A DNA stretch of 64,000 nucleotides. Origin: Deltaproteobacteria bacterium (GTDB lineage Bacteria; Myxococcota_A; UBA9042; DTJE01). The position numbers and the translations under genes were made by a program. Shown here one piece after another: positions 23,072 to 31,177 of the stretch. The notes under the pieces are model-generated. The model made no database searches and had not been told where the DNA came from. It saw only the letters and a program-made list of their open reading frames with translations. Position 1 is the stretch's first letter, and every line of letters starts with the position of its first letter. Where the stretch lies: contig JAKPOP010000017.1 in assembly GCA_029547805.1 (NCBI GenBank), positions 372,001 to 436,000 on the forward strand, given 5' to 3'.

Positions 23072-23168
23072 AGTTTATCCCGGAAGGACGTTGCGGCCCA
23101 GGAGTGCGGCGCTTGGGAGGGACGGGATGCCGTGCAACCCCCGGGACCTCGAGGGTCCCCGGGGTCGG

Positions 23169-24239
23169 TCAGGACTCCGGGACTCCCGGAAGGCCCCGGA
23201 GGATCACCCGTCCGGTGGTCTTGAGGCCTTCCAGGTACTCCCGGTAGAGGCGCGAGAAGGCGGCCTCCGAGAGGTCGAACCGGATCCGGCGCCGGGCCTC
23301 CTCGGGGTCCGCCAGGGGCGCCCGGCGGCGCTCCAGCACCTTCAGGATGTGGAACCCCAACGCTGACTGGACCACCGGCGAGACCTCTCCCACCTCCAGT
23401 GCGAAGGCGACGTTCTCCAGCGCCAGTTGCAGCTTCCCCCGGGTGAACCAGCCAACATCGCCCCCCCGGGGAGCGCTGCCGTCCTGGCTGTAACGACGAG
23501 CGTACTCCTCGAAGGGAGCCGACCCGGTCGCGACCTCCTTCTGGACCTCGTCGGCCTTCCTGGCCAGGGCCTCCAGGGCCGGCAGGTCCGCGTCCTCCGG
23601 CACCAGGAACACGATGTGGGCCAGGTGCACCTCGTCCTCGGCGTTGTCCGGGTGCCGGCGCTGGAACTCCTCGTCCACCTCCCGGTCCGTGATGTGGACC
23701 TTGGACCCCACCTTCACCCGGAGGACCTGCGTCTTGAGCAGCTCCATCCGGGCATGGGCCCGGTAGGCCTCCATCGTCGGGAATCCCAGCATCCGGATGG
23801 CCTGGGCGAAGTCGCTCTCGCTCCACTGGTTCTGGCTGCGGATCTGTTCGATCTGGCGGTCCACGTCGGCGTCGGAGACCGTCAGGGAGAGGCGGCGGGC
23901 CTCGGCCAGCAGCAGCCGCTCGGCCACGAGGTCGTCCAGGGCAGCCCGCAACTCCGCGGGCGTCGGCACTGCGGCCTCGCTCCCCGTCGGTCGGGGACCC
24001 CCGGACATCCGGACACGGTCCAGCACCTCCCGGAACGTGATGGCCTCGGCCCCCACGGAGGCCACCACCCGATCAATCTCCCCCGCGGGAATCGCCGCGG
24101 CGGCGGAACTGCCCTGCCCGAGAGGGGAGGCGACGGCCTTCCCCGCCGGGGGCTCCGGAGGAGACTCCTGCCCCCTCGCCGGAATCCCCAGGGCCAGGAC
24201 CAGACCACCCGCCAGCACCACGGACCGTCCGTTCCTCAT
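23169..24239 (-). CDS. Periplasmic SurA/PpiC-type peptidyl-prolyl isomerase
   Basis: This is a 356-residue secreted chaperone/isomerase for proteins crossing the periplasm. The N-terminal signal peptide is MRNGRSVVLAGGLVLALGIPARG. A SurA-like N-terminal helical domain (about 55-190) follows, then a parvulin domain (about 205-310) with the VHLAHIVFLVPED and GGDVGWFTRGKL segments and GFHILKVLERR. The start at 24239 overlaps the stop of the upstream PpiC gene by 4 nt, so the two are coupled. Likely substrates are outer-membrane proteins, inferred from the SurA resemblance. Confidence 0.9.
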   Translation of the reverse strand: MRNGRSVVLAGGLVLALGIPARGQESPPEPPAGKAVASPLGQGSSAAAAIPAGEIDRVVASVGAEAITFREVLDRVRMSGGPRPTGSEAAVPTPAELRAALDDLVAERLLLAEARRLSLTVSDADVDRQIEQIRSQNQWSESDFAQAIRMLGFPTMEAYRAHARMELLKTQVLRVKVGSKVHITDREVDEEFQRRHPDNAEDEVHLAHIVFLVPEDADLPALEALARKADEVQKEVATGSAPFEEYARRYSQDGSAPRGGDVGWFTRGKLQLALENVAFALEVGEVSPVVQSALGFHILKVLERRRAPLADPEEARRRIRFDLSEAAFSRLYREYLEGLKTTGRVILRGLPGVPES

Positions 24240-25249
24240 GGCGATTCTCCCTCCGGGCGTGGCCGCTCCGCCCATTCCCGGCGCGCCTCTTCCGCCACCC
24301 GGTCGGCCACCTCCTGGTGCACCGTCACCCCGGACTCCCGGCGAACCTCCTCCAGGAAGGCCCGGCGCAGCGCCTCCTGGCGGGCCGCCACCAGCCGTTC
24401 CAGCACGGCGGGCCGGGCCTGGGCCAACGTCAGGTCCACGGCCTCCCGGGACTCTGCCCGGAAGAGAACGTGGAAGCCCAGGGGGGACTCCACGGGCCCC
24501 TCCCAGGTCCAGTCCTCGCGCATCCGGCCCAGGGCCTCCCGCACCGAGGGCGGAAGGGCGGCATCCTCCGGCGTGGGGCGCCATCCCAGGTCCCAGTCCC
24601 ATCCGGAGGCGTCGGGTCCCGATCGATACCGCTCCGCCTGCTGGCGGAAGGTCCGCACCGGGTCCACCGCCGAGGACTCCAGTGCCGCCCGGAGCCGCAG
24701 CAGCACCCGCTCCCCGAACTGCCGGTCCTTCACGACGACCTGCAGGAAGCGCCCCTGGGCAGGGCGATGGAACTCCCCGGGATGGGCCTCGTAGTACCGA
24801 CGGACCTCCTCATCGGGAATGTCGGAAGACCGGACCCAGAGGTCCTCCCGTTCCCGGAGGAACCGCTCCACCGCCTCGGCCTTCAGGCGCTCCACGACGA
24901 CCGGATCCCGGCCGTAGCCCTCCTCGGCGGCGTGGGCCGCCAGGGCCAGCACCTGGAGGTAGGCCTCCAGGAAGTCCCGGCGTCGGTCGTAGGACTGGTA
25001 GCGGACCCGGGCATGCACCGGCAGGGACTGGATCACCCGCTCCAGTTCCCCGAAGGTCACCTGCCGGTCCCCGATGCTCCCGACCACCCAGTCATCGGCC
25101 GCATGGGCCGTCTCCCCGGGAGCCGGTGCCGGCACCGCCGCGTCCTCCTGCCGGGGCTTCTGGGGCCGGATGCCCCAGGAAATCGCCAGGCCGGCCAGCA
25201 GCACCGGCAGCGCCCACCACCCCCGGTTCCTTCCGCGTCCCTCGGCCAT
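24236..25249 (-). CDS. Membrane-anchored PpiC-type peptidyl-prolyl isomerase
   Basis: This 337-residue protein has one N-terminal transmembrane helix (WWALPVLLAGLAISWGI) and no evident cleavage site, so it is probably anchored in the inner membrane facing the periplasm. A helical chaperone part follows. The parvulin domain is divergent (RFLQVVVKD, DLGWRPTPEDAALPPSVREALG, ESPLGFHVLFRAE). It overlaps the next PpiC gene by 4 nt and follows mfd by 108 nt. Catalytic activity is uncertain because the domain is degenerate. Confidence 0.82.
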   Translation of the reverse strand: MAEGRGRNRGWWALPVLLAGLAISWGIRPQKPRQEDAAVPAPAPGETAHAADDWVVGSIGDRQVTFGELERVIQSLPVHARVRYQSYDRRRDFLEAYLQVLALAAHAAEEGYGRDPVVVERLKAEAVERFLREREDLWVRSSDIPDEEVRRYYEAHPGEFHRPAQGRFLQVVVKDRQFGERVLLRLRAALESSAVDPVRTFRQQAERYRSGPDASGWDWDLGWRPTPEDAALPPSVREALGRMREDWTWEGPVESPLGFHVLFRAESREAVDLTLAQARPAVLERLVAARQEALRRAFLEEVRRESGVTVHQEVADRVAEEARREWAERPRPEGESP

Positions 25250-25357
25250 CGTCTCCGCCCAGCCTGTTCGGCCCCTTTCTACCCCATTCCCGCCGTCGGG
25301 AAAACTCCCCCGACCGCCTGTCCTTCCCTGGGGAAACACGCCTTCGAGGTCAGGGGG

Positions 25358-28300
25358 TCATCCGGGAACCCTGGAGATGTTGGAACCGTCGCCGCTCCCC
25401 AGCAGCGATTCCAGCATCGCCACCACCCCCACGGTCCTGGGGATGGGCACCTCCAGGATGCCGGGTCCCGGCCGCGACAGGCCCCTCAGGCCCCGGGAGA
25501 CCCCGGCCGCGGCGACCTGATCAAGCCCTGCCTCCCGGCCTGGCGCCGCGACGAGTCGCACGGACGTCCCCTTCTCGATCACCTGCTGGATCCCCAGGGC
25601 CCTGGCCAGCACCTTGACCCGGATCAGCCCCAGGAGCCGCTCCACGGGAGGCGGCGGGCGCCCGTACCGGTCCGCCAGTTCCCCGGCCGCCCGAGTCACC
25701 TCCCGGAGGTCTTCGGCCCGGGCCAGGCGCCGGTAGGCCCGCAGGCGCAGCGTCTCGTCCGGGAGATACTCGGGCGGAATCCGGGCATCGACCCGCAGCC
25801 GCACCTCCGTGTCCAGCCGCTCGGGGGGCTCCTCCCCGGAGGCCTCCCGCAGGGCGTCCTGGAGCATCTCCAGGAAGAGGTCGAGCCCCACCGCCGCCAG
25901 ATGCCCCGACTGGTCCGCCCCCAGCAGATCCCCGGCGCCCCGGATCTCCAGGTCCATCGACGCCAGATGGAAGCCCGAGGCCAGGTCCGAGAAGCGCTCG
26001 ATGGCCTCGATGCGTCGCCGGGCCTCCTCGGTCATCCGGGAGGGGTCGGGCACCAGCAGGTAGCACCATGCCTGCTCGGAACTCCGGCCGACCCGTCCCC
26101 GCAACTGGTACAACTGGGCCAGGCCCAGGGTGTCCGCCCGGTCGACCAGAAGGGTGTTCGCGGTGGCGATGTCGATCCCCGACTCGATCAGGGTCGTGCA
26201 GACCAGGGTATCCTTCTCTCCCCGGACGAAGGCCCCCATCACCGACTCCAGGTCGTCGGCGGACATCGCCCCGTGGGCCACCGTGACCCGGGCCTCCGGG
26301 ACCAGGCGCTGCACCCGGTCGGCGAAGTCGTAGATGTCCTCGATCCGGTTGTGCACGAAGAAGGTCTGCCCCTGGCGCCCGATCTCCCGGAGGATGGCCG
26401 ACCGGATCAGGTCCGGGGCAGGCCGCGCCACGAAGGTCCGGACCGCCAGGCGATCCTGGGGCGGGGTGGCGATCACCGACAGGTCCCGGATGCCCGCCAG
26501 GGCCATGTGAAGGGTCCGGGGGATGGGAGTCGCCGTGAGCGTGAGGGTGTGCACCGCCGTGGAGATCTCCCGCAGGCGCTCCTTGTGGACCACGCCGAAG
26601 CGGTGCTCCTCGTCCACCACCAGGAGGCCCAGGCGCCGGAACCGGACGTCCTCGGAGAGGATCCGGTGGGTCCCGATCACGATGTCCACGGACCCGTCCG
26701 CGAGTCCGTCCAGTACCCGTCGGGCCTCCCGAGGCCCCTTGAACCGGGACAGGGACTCGATCACCACCGGAGTCTGGCGAAACCGGGCCAGGAAGTTCAG
26801 GCGATGCTGCTCGGCCAGCAGGGTCGTCGGGACCAGCACCGCCACCTGGAGGCCCTGCTGCACCGTGAGCCAGGCCGCCCGGATGGCCACCTCGGTCTTG
26901 CCGAACCCCACGTCGCCACAGACCAGCCGGTCCATCGGACGATCCCGGAGGAGGTCCTCGATCACCTCCTCGATGGCGCGCTCCTGGTCCGGCGTGGTCT
27001 CGTAGGGGAAGGTGGCCTCGAACTCCCGGTAGTCATTGTCGGGCGGATCCAGCGCCCGGGCCGAGGCCGCCATGCGCCGGGCATAGAGGGCCTTCAGGCG
27101 ACCGGCGATGTCCCGGGCCGCCTTGCGGGCCCTGGCCTTGCGACGGGCGAAGACGGGGCTCCCCAGACGGTCCAGCGTCCCCGGAGTCCCCTCCCCGGCC
27201 CCGATGTACTTCTCCAACTGGTCCGATCGGTCCACCGGGACGTAGAGGCGATCCCCCGCGGCGTAGCACAGCACCAGGCAGTCCACGGTGCGCCCCTGGA
27301 GGTCCATCGGGACGAGGCCCTCGAAGCGCCCGATCCCGTGTTCCCGATGCACCACCAGGTCCCCAGGACGCAGGTCCCGCCACTCGGTCAGGGCCCGGGC
27401 ACCCCTTCGCTCCCCCTTGCGGACCGAGAGGACGTCCTTGACGCCGAAGACGGCCTCCGTGGGGATCACCAGCAGTCCCGTGGCCTCGATGCCGAAGGGC
27501 CGACGGGTCCTGCCGACTCCGATGCGGACCTCTCCCCGGGGCCCCGGAGCCCTCCAGACCTCCAGCAGTCCGTCCCGGAGGGCCCGGGTGGAGGGAACGT
27601 CCTCGGAGGCCAGGATCGTCCGAACGCGGTCCGCCTCGTTCTCCGAGGGGGCCAGCAACAACACCCGCTTTCCGGCCTCCAGGGCCCCGGCCAGGAGGTC
27701 CCGCATCCCCCGGACCCGGTCGGCTACCGGGAGGTCCGCCGCCGAGGCCCGGGTCCAGGTCGGAGACGCCAGTTCCCCGGGACTCGGGCCCAGGATGCCA
27801 TCGGTCCCGATCCGGAGCGTCCAGGTGCCCGGACGAGCTCGCAGCGCCTCGATCATCCGCTGCCCCGGCACCGCCAGGTCCTCGGGGTCCGCTGCCAGCC
27901 GCGGAGGACCACCGTAGGCCCGCACCTGTTGTCGCAGGTCCTCCAGGGCCCCGTCGGCGCCGTCCCGACAGGCCTCGGGGTCCAGCACGACGACCAGGGC
28001 CTCCTCCCGCAGGTAGTCCAGGGGAAGATCCAGGGGACCGTGAAGCAGCGGCAGCATCGCCGGAAAGCCCGGGGCGGTCCGCCCGGCGGCGATGGCCTCC
28101 TCGACCTCCGCCACCCGGGTCCCGGAAACCCCGCGGGCCGCGGCGAAGTCCCGCAGTCGAATGAGGGCCTCCCGTTGCGCCCCCGGATCTCCCGGGACCT
28201 CCCAGACCGGCACCACCCAGGTGCGGTGCAGGGGCCGCTCGGCCCGCTGGGTCGCCGGATCGAAGAGCCGCATCCGGGCGATGCGGTCCCCGTCCCACTC

Positions 28301-28903
28301 GGCCCGGACCGGGTCCTCCTGGAGCGGCGTGTAGAGGTCCACCACCCCGCCCCGGACCGCGAACTCCCCGATTTCCGAAACGGTCTGTACCCGGCGATAC
28401 CCGGCCTGGGCGAGGGTTTCCACCAGCGCGGTCAGGTCCGCATCCTGGTCCACCTCCAGCCGGAAGACCCCTTCGCAAAAGACCCGGAAGGGCAGCACCC
28501 CCCGGGCGGCAAGGGCCCCGTCCACGGCCCAGAAGAAGGGCTGGTCGGAAAAGGCCAGGAAGCCCAGGGTCCCCAGGCGAGCCGCCGCCAGAAAGGGGCC
28601 TTCCACCACCTCCTCGTAGGGGGACTCGGCGCTCCGGACCCACCGGGGGAAGGCATGGGGAGTCGGCCCTCCCTGGAGAATCCAGCGGGCCACCTGGGCG
28701 GCCCGTTCCGCCAGGTCCGGTCGCGGGGCCACCAGCACCAGGGACCGCCCGTGGATGCCAGCCAGGGTGGCCGCCACCAGGGCCGCCTGCTCCAGGCCCG
28801 CCACCGGGACGTCCCGGTGCCCCGGTCCCTCCAGCATCTCCTCGACGCTCCGAGGCAGTCCCCCGATGCCTCGTCGCCGCGCCAGGTCCCCGCCGCTGCC
28901 CAC
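25358..28903 (-). CDS. mfd: Transcription-repair coupling factor Mfd
   Basis: Mfd removes RNA polymerase stalled at DNA lesions and recruits UvrA. The product is about 1181 residues. The GTG at 28903 is preferred because GGAGG lies five bases upstream; a TTG at 28957 would add 18 residues but lacks a ribosome site. Domains in order are the UvrB-like N-terminal part, the CarD-like polymerase-interaction domain (LRPGDLVVHREHGIGRFEGL) and the RecG-like helicase with GDVGFGKTE (Walker A), VVDEEHRFG (DEEH box), GTHRILSEDV and QLRGRVGRS. The C-terminal TRCF domain follows. It is followed by the two PpiC genes. Confidence 0.96.
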   Translation of the reverse strand: MGSGGDLARRRGIGGLPRSVEEMLEGPGHRDVPVAGLEQAALVAATLAGIHGRSLVLVAPRPDLAERAAQVARWILQGGPTPHAFPRWVRSAESPYEEVVEGPFLAAARLGTLGFLAFSDQPFFWAVDGALAARGVLPFRVFCEGVFRLEVDQDADLTALVETLAQAGYRRVQTVSEIGEFAVRGGVVDLYTPLQEDPVRAEWDGDRIARMRLFDPATQRAERPLHRTWVVPVWEVPGDPGAQREALIRLRDFAAARGVSGTRVAEVEEAIAAGRTAPGFPAMLPLLHGPLDLPLDYLREEALVVVLDPEACRDGADGALEDLRQQVRAYGGPPRLAADPEDLAVPGQRMIEALRARPGTWTLRIGTDGILGPSPGELASPTWTRASAADLPVADRVRGMRDLLAGALEAGKRVLLLAPSENEADRVRTILASEDVPSTRALRDGLLEVWRAPGPRGEVRIGVGRTRRPFGIEATGLLVIPTEAVFGVKDVLSVRKGERRGARALTEWRDLRPGDLVVHREHGIGRFEGLVPMDLQGRTVDCLVLCYAAGDRLYVPVDRSDQLEKYIGAGEGTPGTLDRLGSPVFARRKARARKAARDIAGRLKALYARRMAASARALDPPDNDYREFEATFPYETTPDQERAIEEVIEDLLRDRPMDRLVCGDVGFGKTEVAIRAAWLTVQQGLQVAVLVPTTLLAEQHRLNFLARFRQTPVVIESLSRFKGPREARRVLDGLADGSVDIVIGTHRILSEDVRFRRLGLLVVDEEHRFGVVHKERLREISTAVHTLTLTATPIPRTLHMALAGIRDLSVIATPPQDRLAVRTFVARPAPDLIRSAILREIGRQGQTFFVHNRIEDIYDFADRVQRLVPEARVTVAHGAMSADDLESVMGAFVRGEKDTLVCTTLIESGIDIATANTLLVDRADTLGLAQLYQLRGRVGRSSEQAWCYLLVPDPSRMTEEARRRIEAIERFSDLASGFHLASMDLEIRGAGDLLGADQSGHLAAVGLDLFLEMLQDALREASGEEPPERLDTEVRLRVDARIPPEYLPDETLRLRAYRRLARAEDLREVTRAAGELADRYGRPPPPVERLLGLIRVKVLARALGIQQVIEKGTSVRLVAAPGREAGLDQVAAAGVSRGLRGLSRPGPGILEVPIPRTVGVVAMLESLLGSGDGSNISRVPG

Positions 28904-28958
28904 CCGGACCTCCGTTCCGAGGCCGGGAAGCCTACTCCGCCCCCCGCCCCCCGACAAG

Positions 28959-28988
28959 TTGACAAGGGGCGACCGGAGGCATGATCAT
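28959..28988 (+). promoter_or_regulatory. Predicted promoter of the transketolase/RuBisCO-like operon
   Basis: A perfect -35 TTGACA (28959-28964) is followed after 18 nt by GATCAT (28983-28988), matching the -10 consensus at four of six positions. It would start a transcript about 25 nt before the ATG at 29019. The same bases lie next to the 5' end of mfd, so the two units are divergent. Confidence 0.45.
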
Positions 28989-29018
28989 TCCGTCGCCCGA
29001 ACGGCATGGGAGGTCCCG

Positions 29019-29276
29019 ATGGGGTTCGACTGGTGGTCCCCGAAACGAAACGAGTCCTGGGAACGAAGACTGTCGGGGCGCTTCGAGGAGGCCATCCGGC
29101 GGGAGATCCTGGAGCGGGCCTCCCTTCTGGCCCGCCTCGGCTGGTCCCGGGACGCCGCCCTCAAGCGGCTCCAGGACCGGGTTCGCTGGGACTTCGAGAT
29201 GAGCAAGGTCCCCACGGCCGTCTGGAAGGAGATCCCGTCACTCGTGGACCAGGCCTTCCCCCGAGGCGCGAAGTAG
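29019..29276 (+). CDS. Small conserved-looking protein of unknown function
   Basis: This 85-residue protein was not recognised. It is rich in Trp, Arg and Glu and largely helical (RRLSGRFEEAIRREILERASLLARLGW), with no signal peptide, membrane segment or cysteine motif. The ATG has GGGAGG six bases upstream. It is the first gene of the unit with the split transketolase, 52 nt ahead of it. The clean ribosome site and codon use make it a real gene; I would not assign a function. Confidence 0.7.
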   Translation: MGFDWWSPKRNESWERRLSGRFEEAIRREILERASLLARLGWSRDAALKRLQDRVRWDFEMSKVPTAVWKEIPSLVDQAFPRGAK

Positions 29277-29328
29277 CGGGAGGAGCCCGGACCAGGACCG
29301 GGTCGGCTCCCGGGAAGGAGGTCTGCCC

Positions 29329-30189
29329 GTGACGTGGAACCGATCCCTGTTTCGTCCTCTGGACCTCCCGGAACTGCACCAGAAGACCCAGGCCCTCCGT
29401 GACCTCATGATCGAGGTCGCCTGGCGGACCGGGGGAGCCTATCTCGCCCAGGCCCTCTCGGGCATCGACCTGCTGGCTGCGGTCCATTACCGCTATGCCG
29501 CCGGTGATGCCGCAGCCCCCGAGGCCGCGGATCGGGACCGGGTGCTGCTGTCTCCGGGGCACTATGCCCTGGCCCTCTACGCCATCCTGGCCGACCGGGG
29601 CTACTTCCCGAAGGACTGGCTCTGGACCTTCAAGGACGACGGCTCCCCTCTCGAACTGGCGACCCATCGGGGCACGGTCCCGGGGGTCGAGGTCAGCGGC
29701 GGCTCCCTCGGGCAGGTCCTCTCGTTGGGCGTCGGCATGGCCCTGGCGGCCCGCCGTTCCGGGCGGACCCACCGGGTCTTCGTGCTGATGAGCGACGGGG
29801 AACAGGACGAAGGGCAGGTCTGGGAGGCGGCGGCCAGTGCGGCCCACTTCCGCCTGGGCTCCCTGGTGGCCCTGATCGACGCCAACGGGTTCCAGGTCGA
29901 CGGACCCACGGCCGAGGTGATGAACATGGAGCCCCTGGGGGACAAGTACCGGGCCTTCGGCTGGGATGTCGAGGAGGTGGACGGGAACGACCTGCCGGCG
30001 GTCTGCGCCGCCCTCGATCGCCTGACGATGCCGGAACGGGACCGGCCGGGACTGGTGCTGGGACGCACCATTCGTGGCAAGGGGGTCTCGTTCATGGAGG
30101 GCCACCCGGGCTTCCACTACGCGCGCCTCGACGCCTCGATGGCCGACCAGGCCCGGAGGGAACTCCAGGCGGATACCGACGCGGTCTGA
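29329..30189 (+). CDS. Transketolase, N-terminal (thiamine-binding) subunit
   Basis: This 286-residue protein is the first half of a split transketolase. It carries the thiamine diphosphate motif in GDGEQDEGQVWEAAASAAHF-type sequence (here SDGEQDEGQ ... DANGFQVDG). GHYALALYAIL and VSGGSLGQVLSLGVGMA, which contact the cofactor and substrate, are also present. The start is a GTG with AAGGAGGT six bases upstream. The C-terminal subunit follows after 25 nt. Split transketolases move two-carbon ketol units between sugar phosphates, but some relatives act on other substrates. The next gene, a RuBisCO-like protein, hints at a special pathway. Confidence 0.92.
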   Translation: MTWNRSLFRPLDLPELHQKTQALRDLMIEVAWRTGGAYLAQALSGIDLLAAVHYRYAAGDAAAPEAADRDRVLLSPGHYALALYAILADRGYFPKDWLWTFKDDGSPLELATHRGTVPGVEVSGGSLGQVLSLGVGMALAARRSGRTHRVFVLMSDGEQDEGQVWEAAASAAHFRLGSLVALIDANGFQVDGPTAEVMNMEPLGDKYRAFGWDVEEVDGNDLPAVCAALDRLTMPERDRPGLVLGRTIRGKGVSFMEGHPGFHYARLDASMADQARRELQADTDAV

Positions 30190-30214
30190 GGCATCCGGGA
30201 CCAGGGAGGACTTG

Positions 30215-31177
30215 ATGGAAGACCTGCTGCTGGCGCAGCCCCAGGAGGAGACGGGACCCTACCGGCGGACGCTGGTGGCGGTGGGCGAGGCCCGGCCCGA
30301 GGTCGTCGTCCTGGGGGCCGACCTGGGGAATTCAACGGAGATCGACGCCTTCCAGCAGCGCTTCCCGGACCGTTTCTTCAACGTGGGATCGGCGGAGCAG
30401 AACGAGGTGGACATCGCGGTGGGAATGGCCTTCGAGGGCCAGGTCCCCTTCGTCCACTCCTTCGGGGTCTTCCTGACCCGGCGGGCCTACGAGCAGGTCT
30501 GCGTCCAGGTGGCGATGCACGGGGCCAACGTGAAACTGGTCGGGATGATCCCGGGCCTCACCTCCCGGCTGGGCCCCACCCACCAGGCCATCGAGGATCT
30601 CTCATTGATGCGCACGCTGCCGGGCATGACCGTGCTGGACCCCGCCGACGCCACGGAGATCGAACAGGCCGTCTGGGCGATGGCGGACCACCGGGGACCG
30701 GTCTATGCCCGCATGATGCGCCGGGAGGTCCGACGGGTGCTGGACCCGGAACGCCACCGCTTCCAGATTGGCAAGGCCGTGCCCCTGGCCGCGGGCCGGG
30801 ACGTGCTGCTGGTCTCGACGGGCCTGGTCCTGGAAACGGCATTGCAGGCCGCCGCGATGCTCCGCTCCGAGGGGGTCTCGGCGGCGGTCCTCCACATGCC
30901 GACGCTGAAACCCCTGGACCGGGAGTGCCTGCTGGATCTGGCCCGGGACGCCGGGGCCGTCGTGACCATCGAAAACCACCTGGTGACCGGGGGCCTCGGA
31001 AGCGCCGTGGCCGAGGTCCTGGGGGAGGCGCTGCCGCTTCCGCTGGAGCGCGTGGGGTTGCGGGACACCTTCGCGGTGCCCGGAACCCCGGAGTTCCTGT
31101 TCCGCCGGTACGGGATCACCCCCGAGGCGGCGGTGTCGGCGGCCCGGCGTGCCGTGACCCGGAAGAGCCCCCGATGA
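30215..31177 (+). CDS. Transketolase, C-terminal subunit
   Basis: This 320-residue protein is the second half of the split transketolase. It covers the pyrimidine-binding domain (GADLGNSTEIDAFQ, FFNVGSAEQNEVDIAVGMAFEG with the catalytic Glu) and the C-terminal domain (VLLVSTGLVLETALQAA, TIENHLVTGGLGSAVAEVL). It resembles the C-terminal subunits that also look like DXP synthase. The ATG at 30215 has GGGAGG upstream. Its stop codon overlaps the start of the RuBisCO-like gene (ATGA). Confidence 0.92.
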   Translation: MEDLLLAQPQEETGPYRRTLVAVGEARPEVVVLGADLGNSTEIDAFQQRFPDRFFNVGSAEQNEVDIAVGMAFEGQVPFVHSFGVFLTRRAYEQVCVQVAMHGANVKLVGMIPGLTSRLGPTHQAIEDLSLMRTLPGMTVLDPADATEIEQAVWAMADHRGPVYARMMRREVRRVLDPERHRFQIGKAVPLAAGRDVLLVSTGLVLETALQAAAMLRSEGVSAAVLHMPTLKPLDRECLLDLARDAGAVVTIENHLVTGGLGSAVAEVLGEALPLPLERVGLRDTFAVPGTPEFLFRRYGITPEAAVSAARRAVTRKSPR

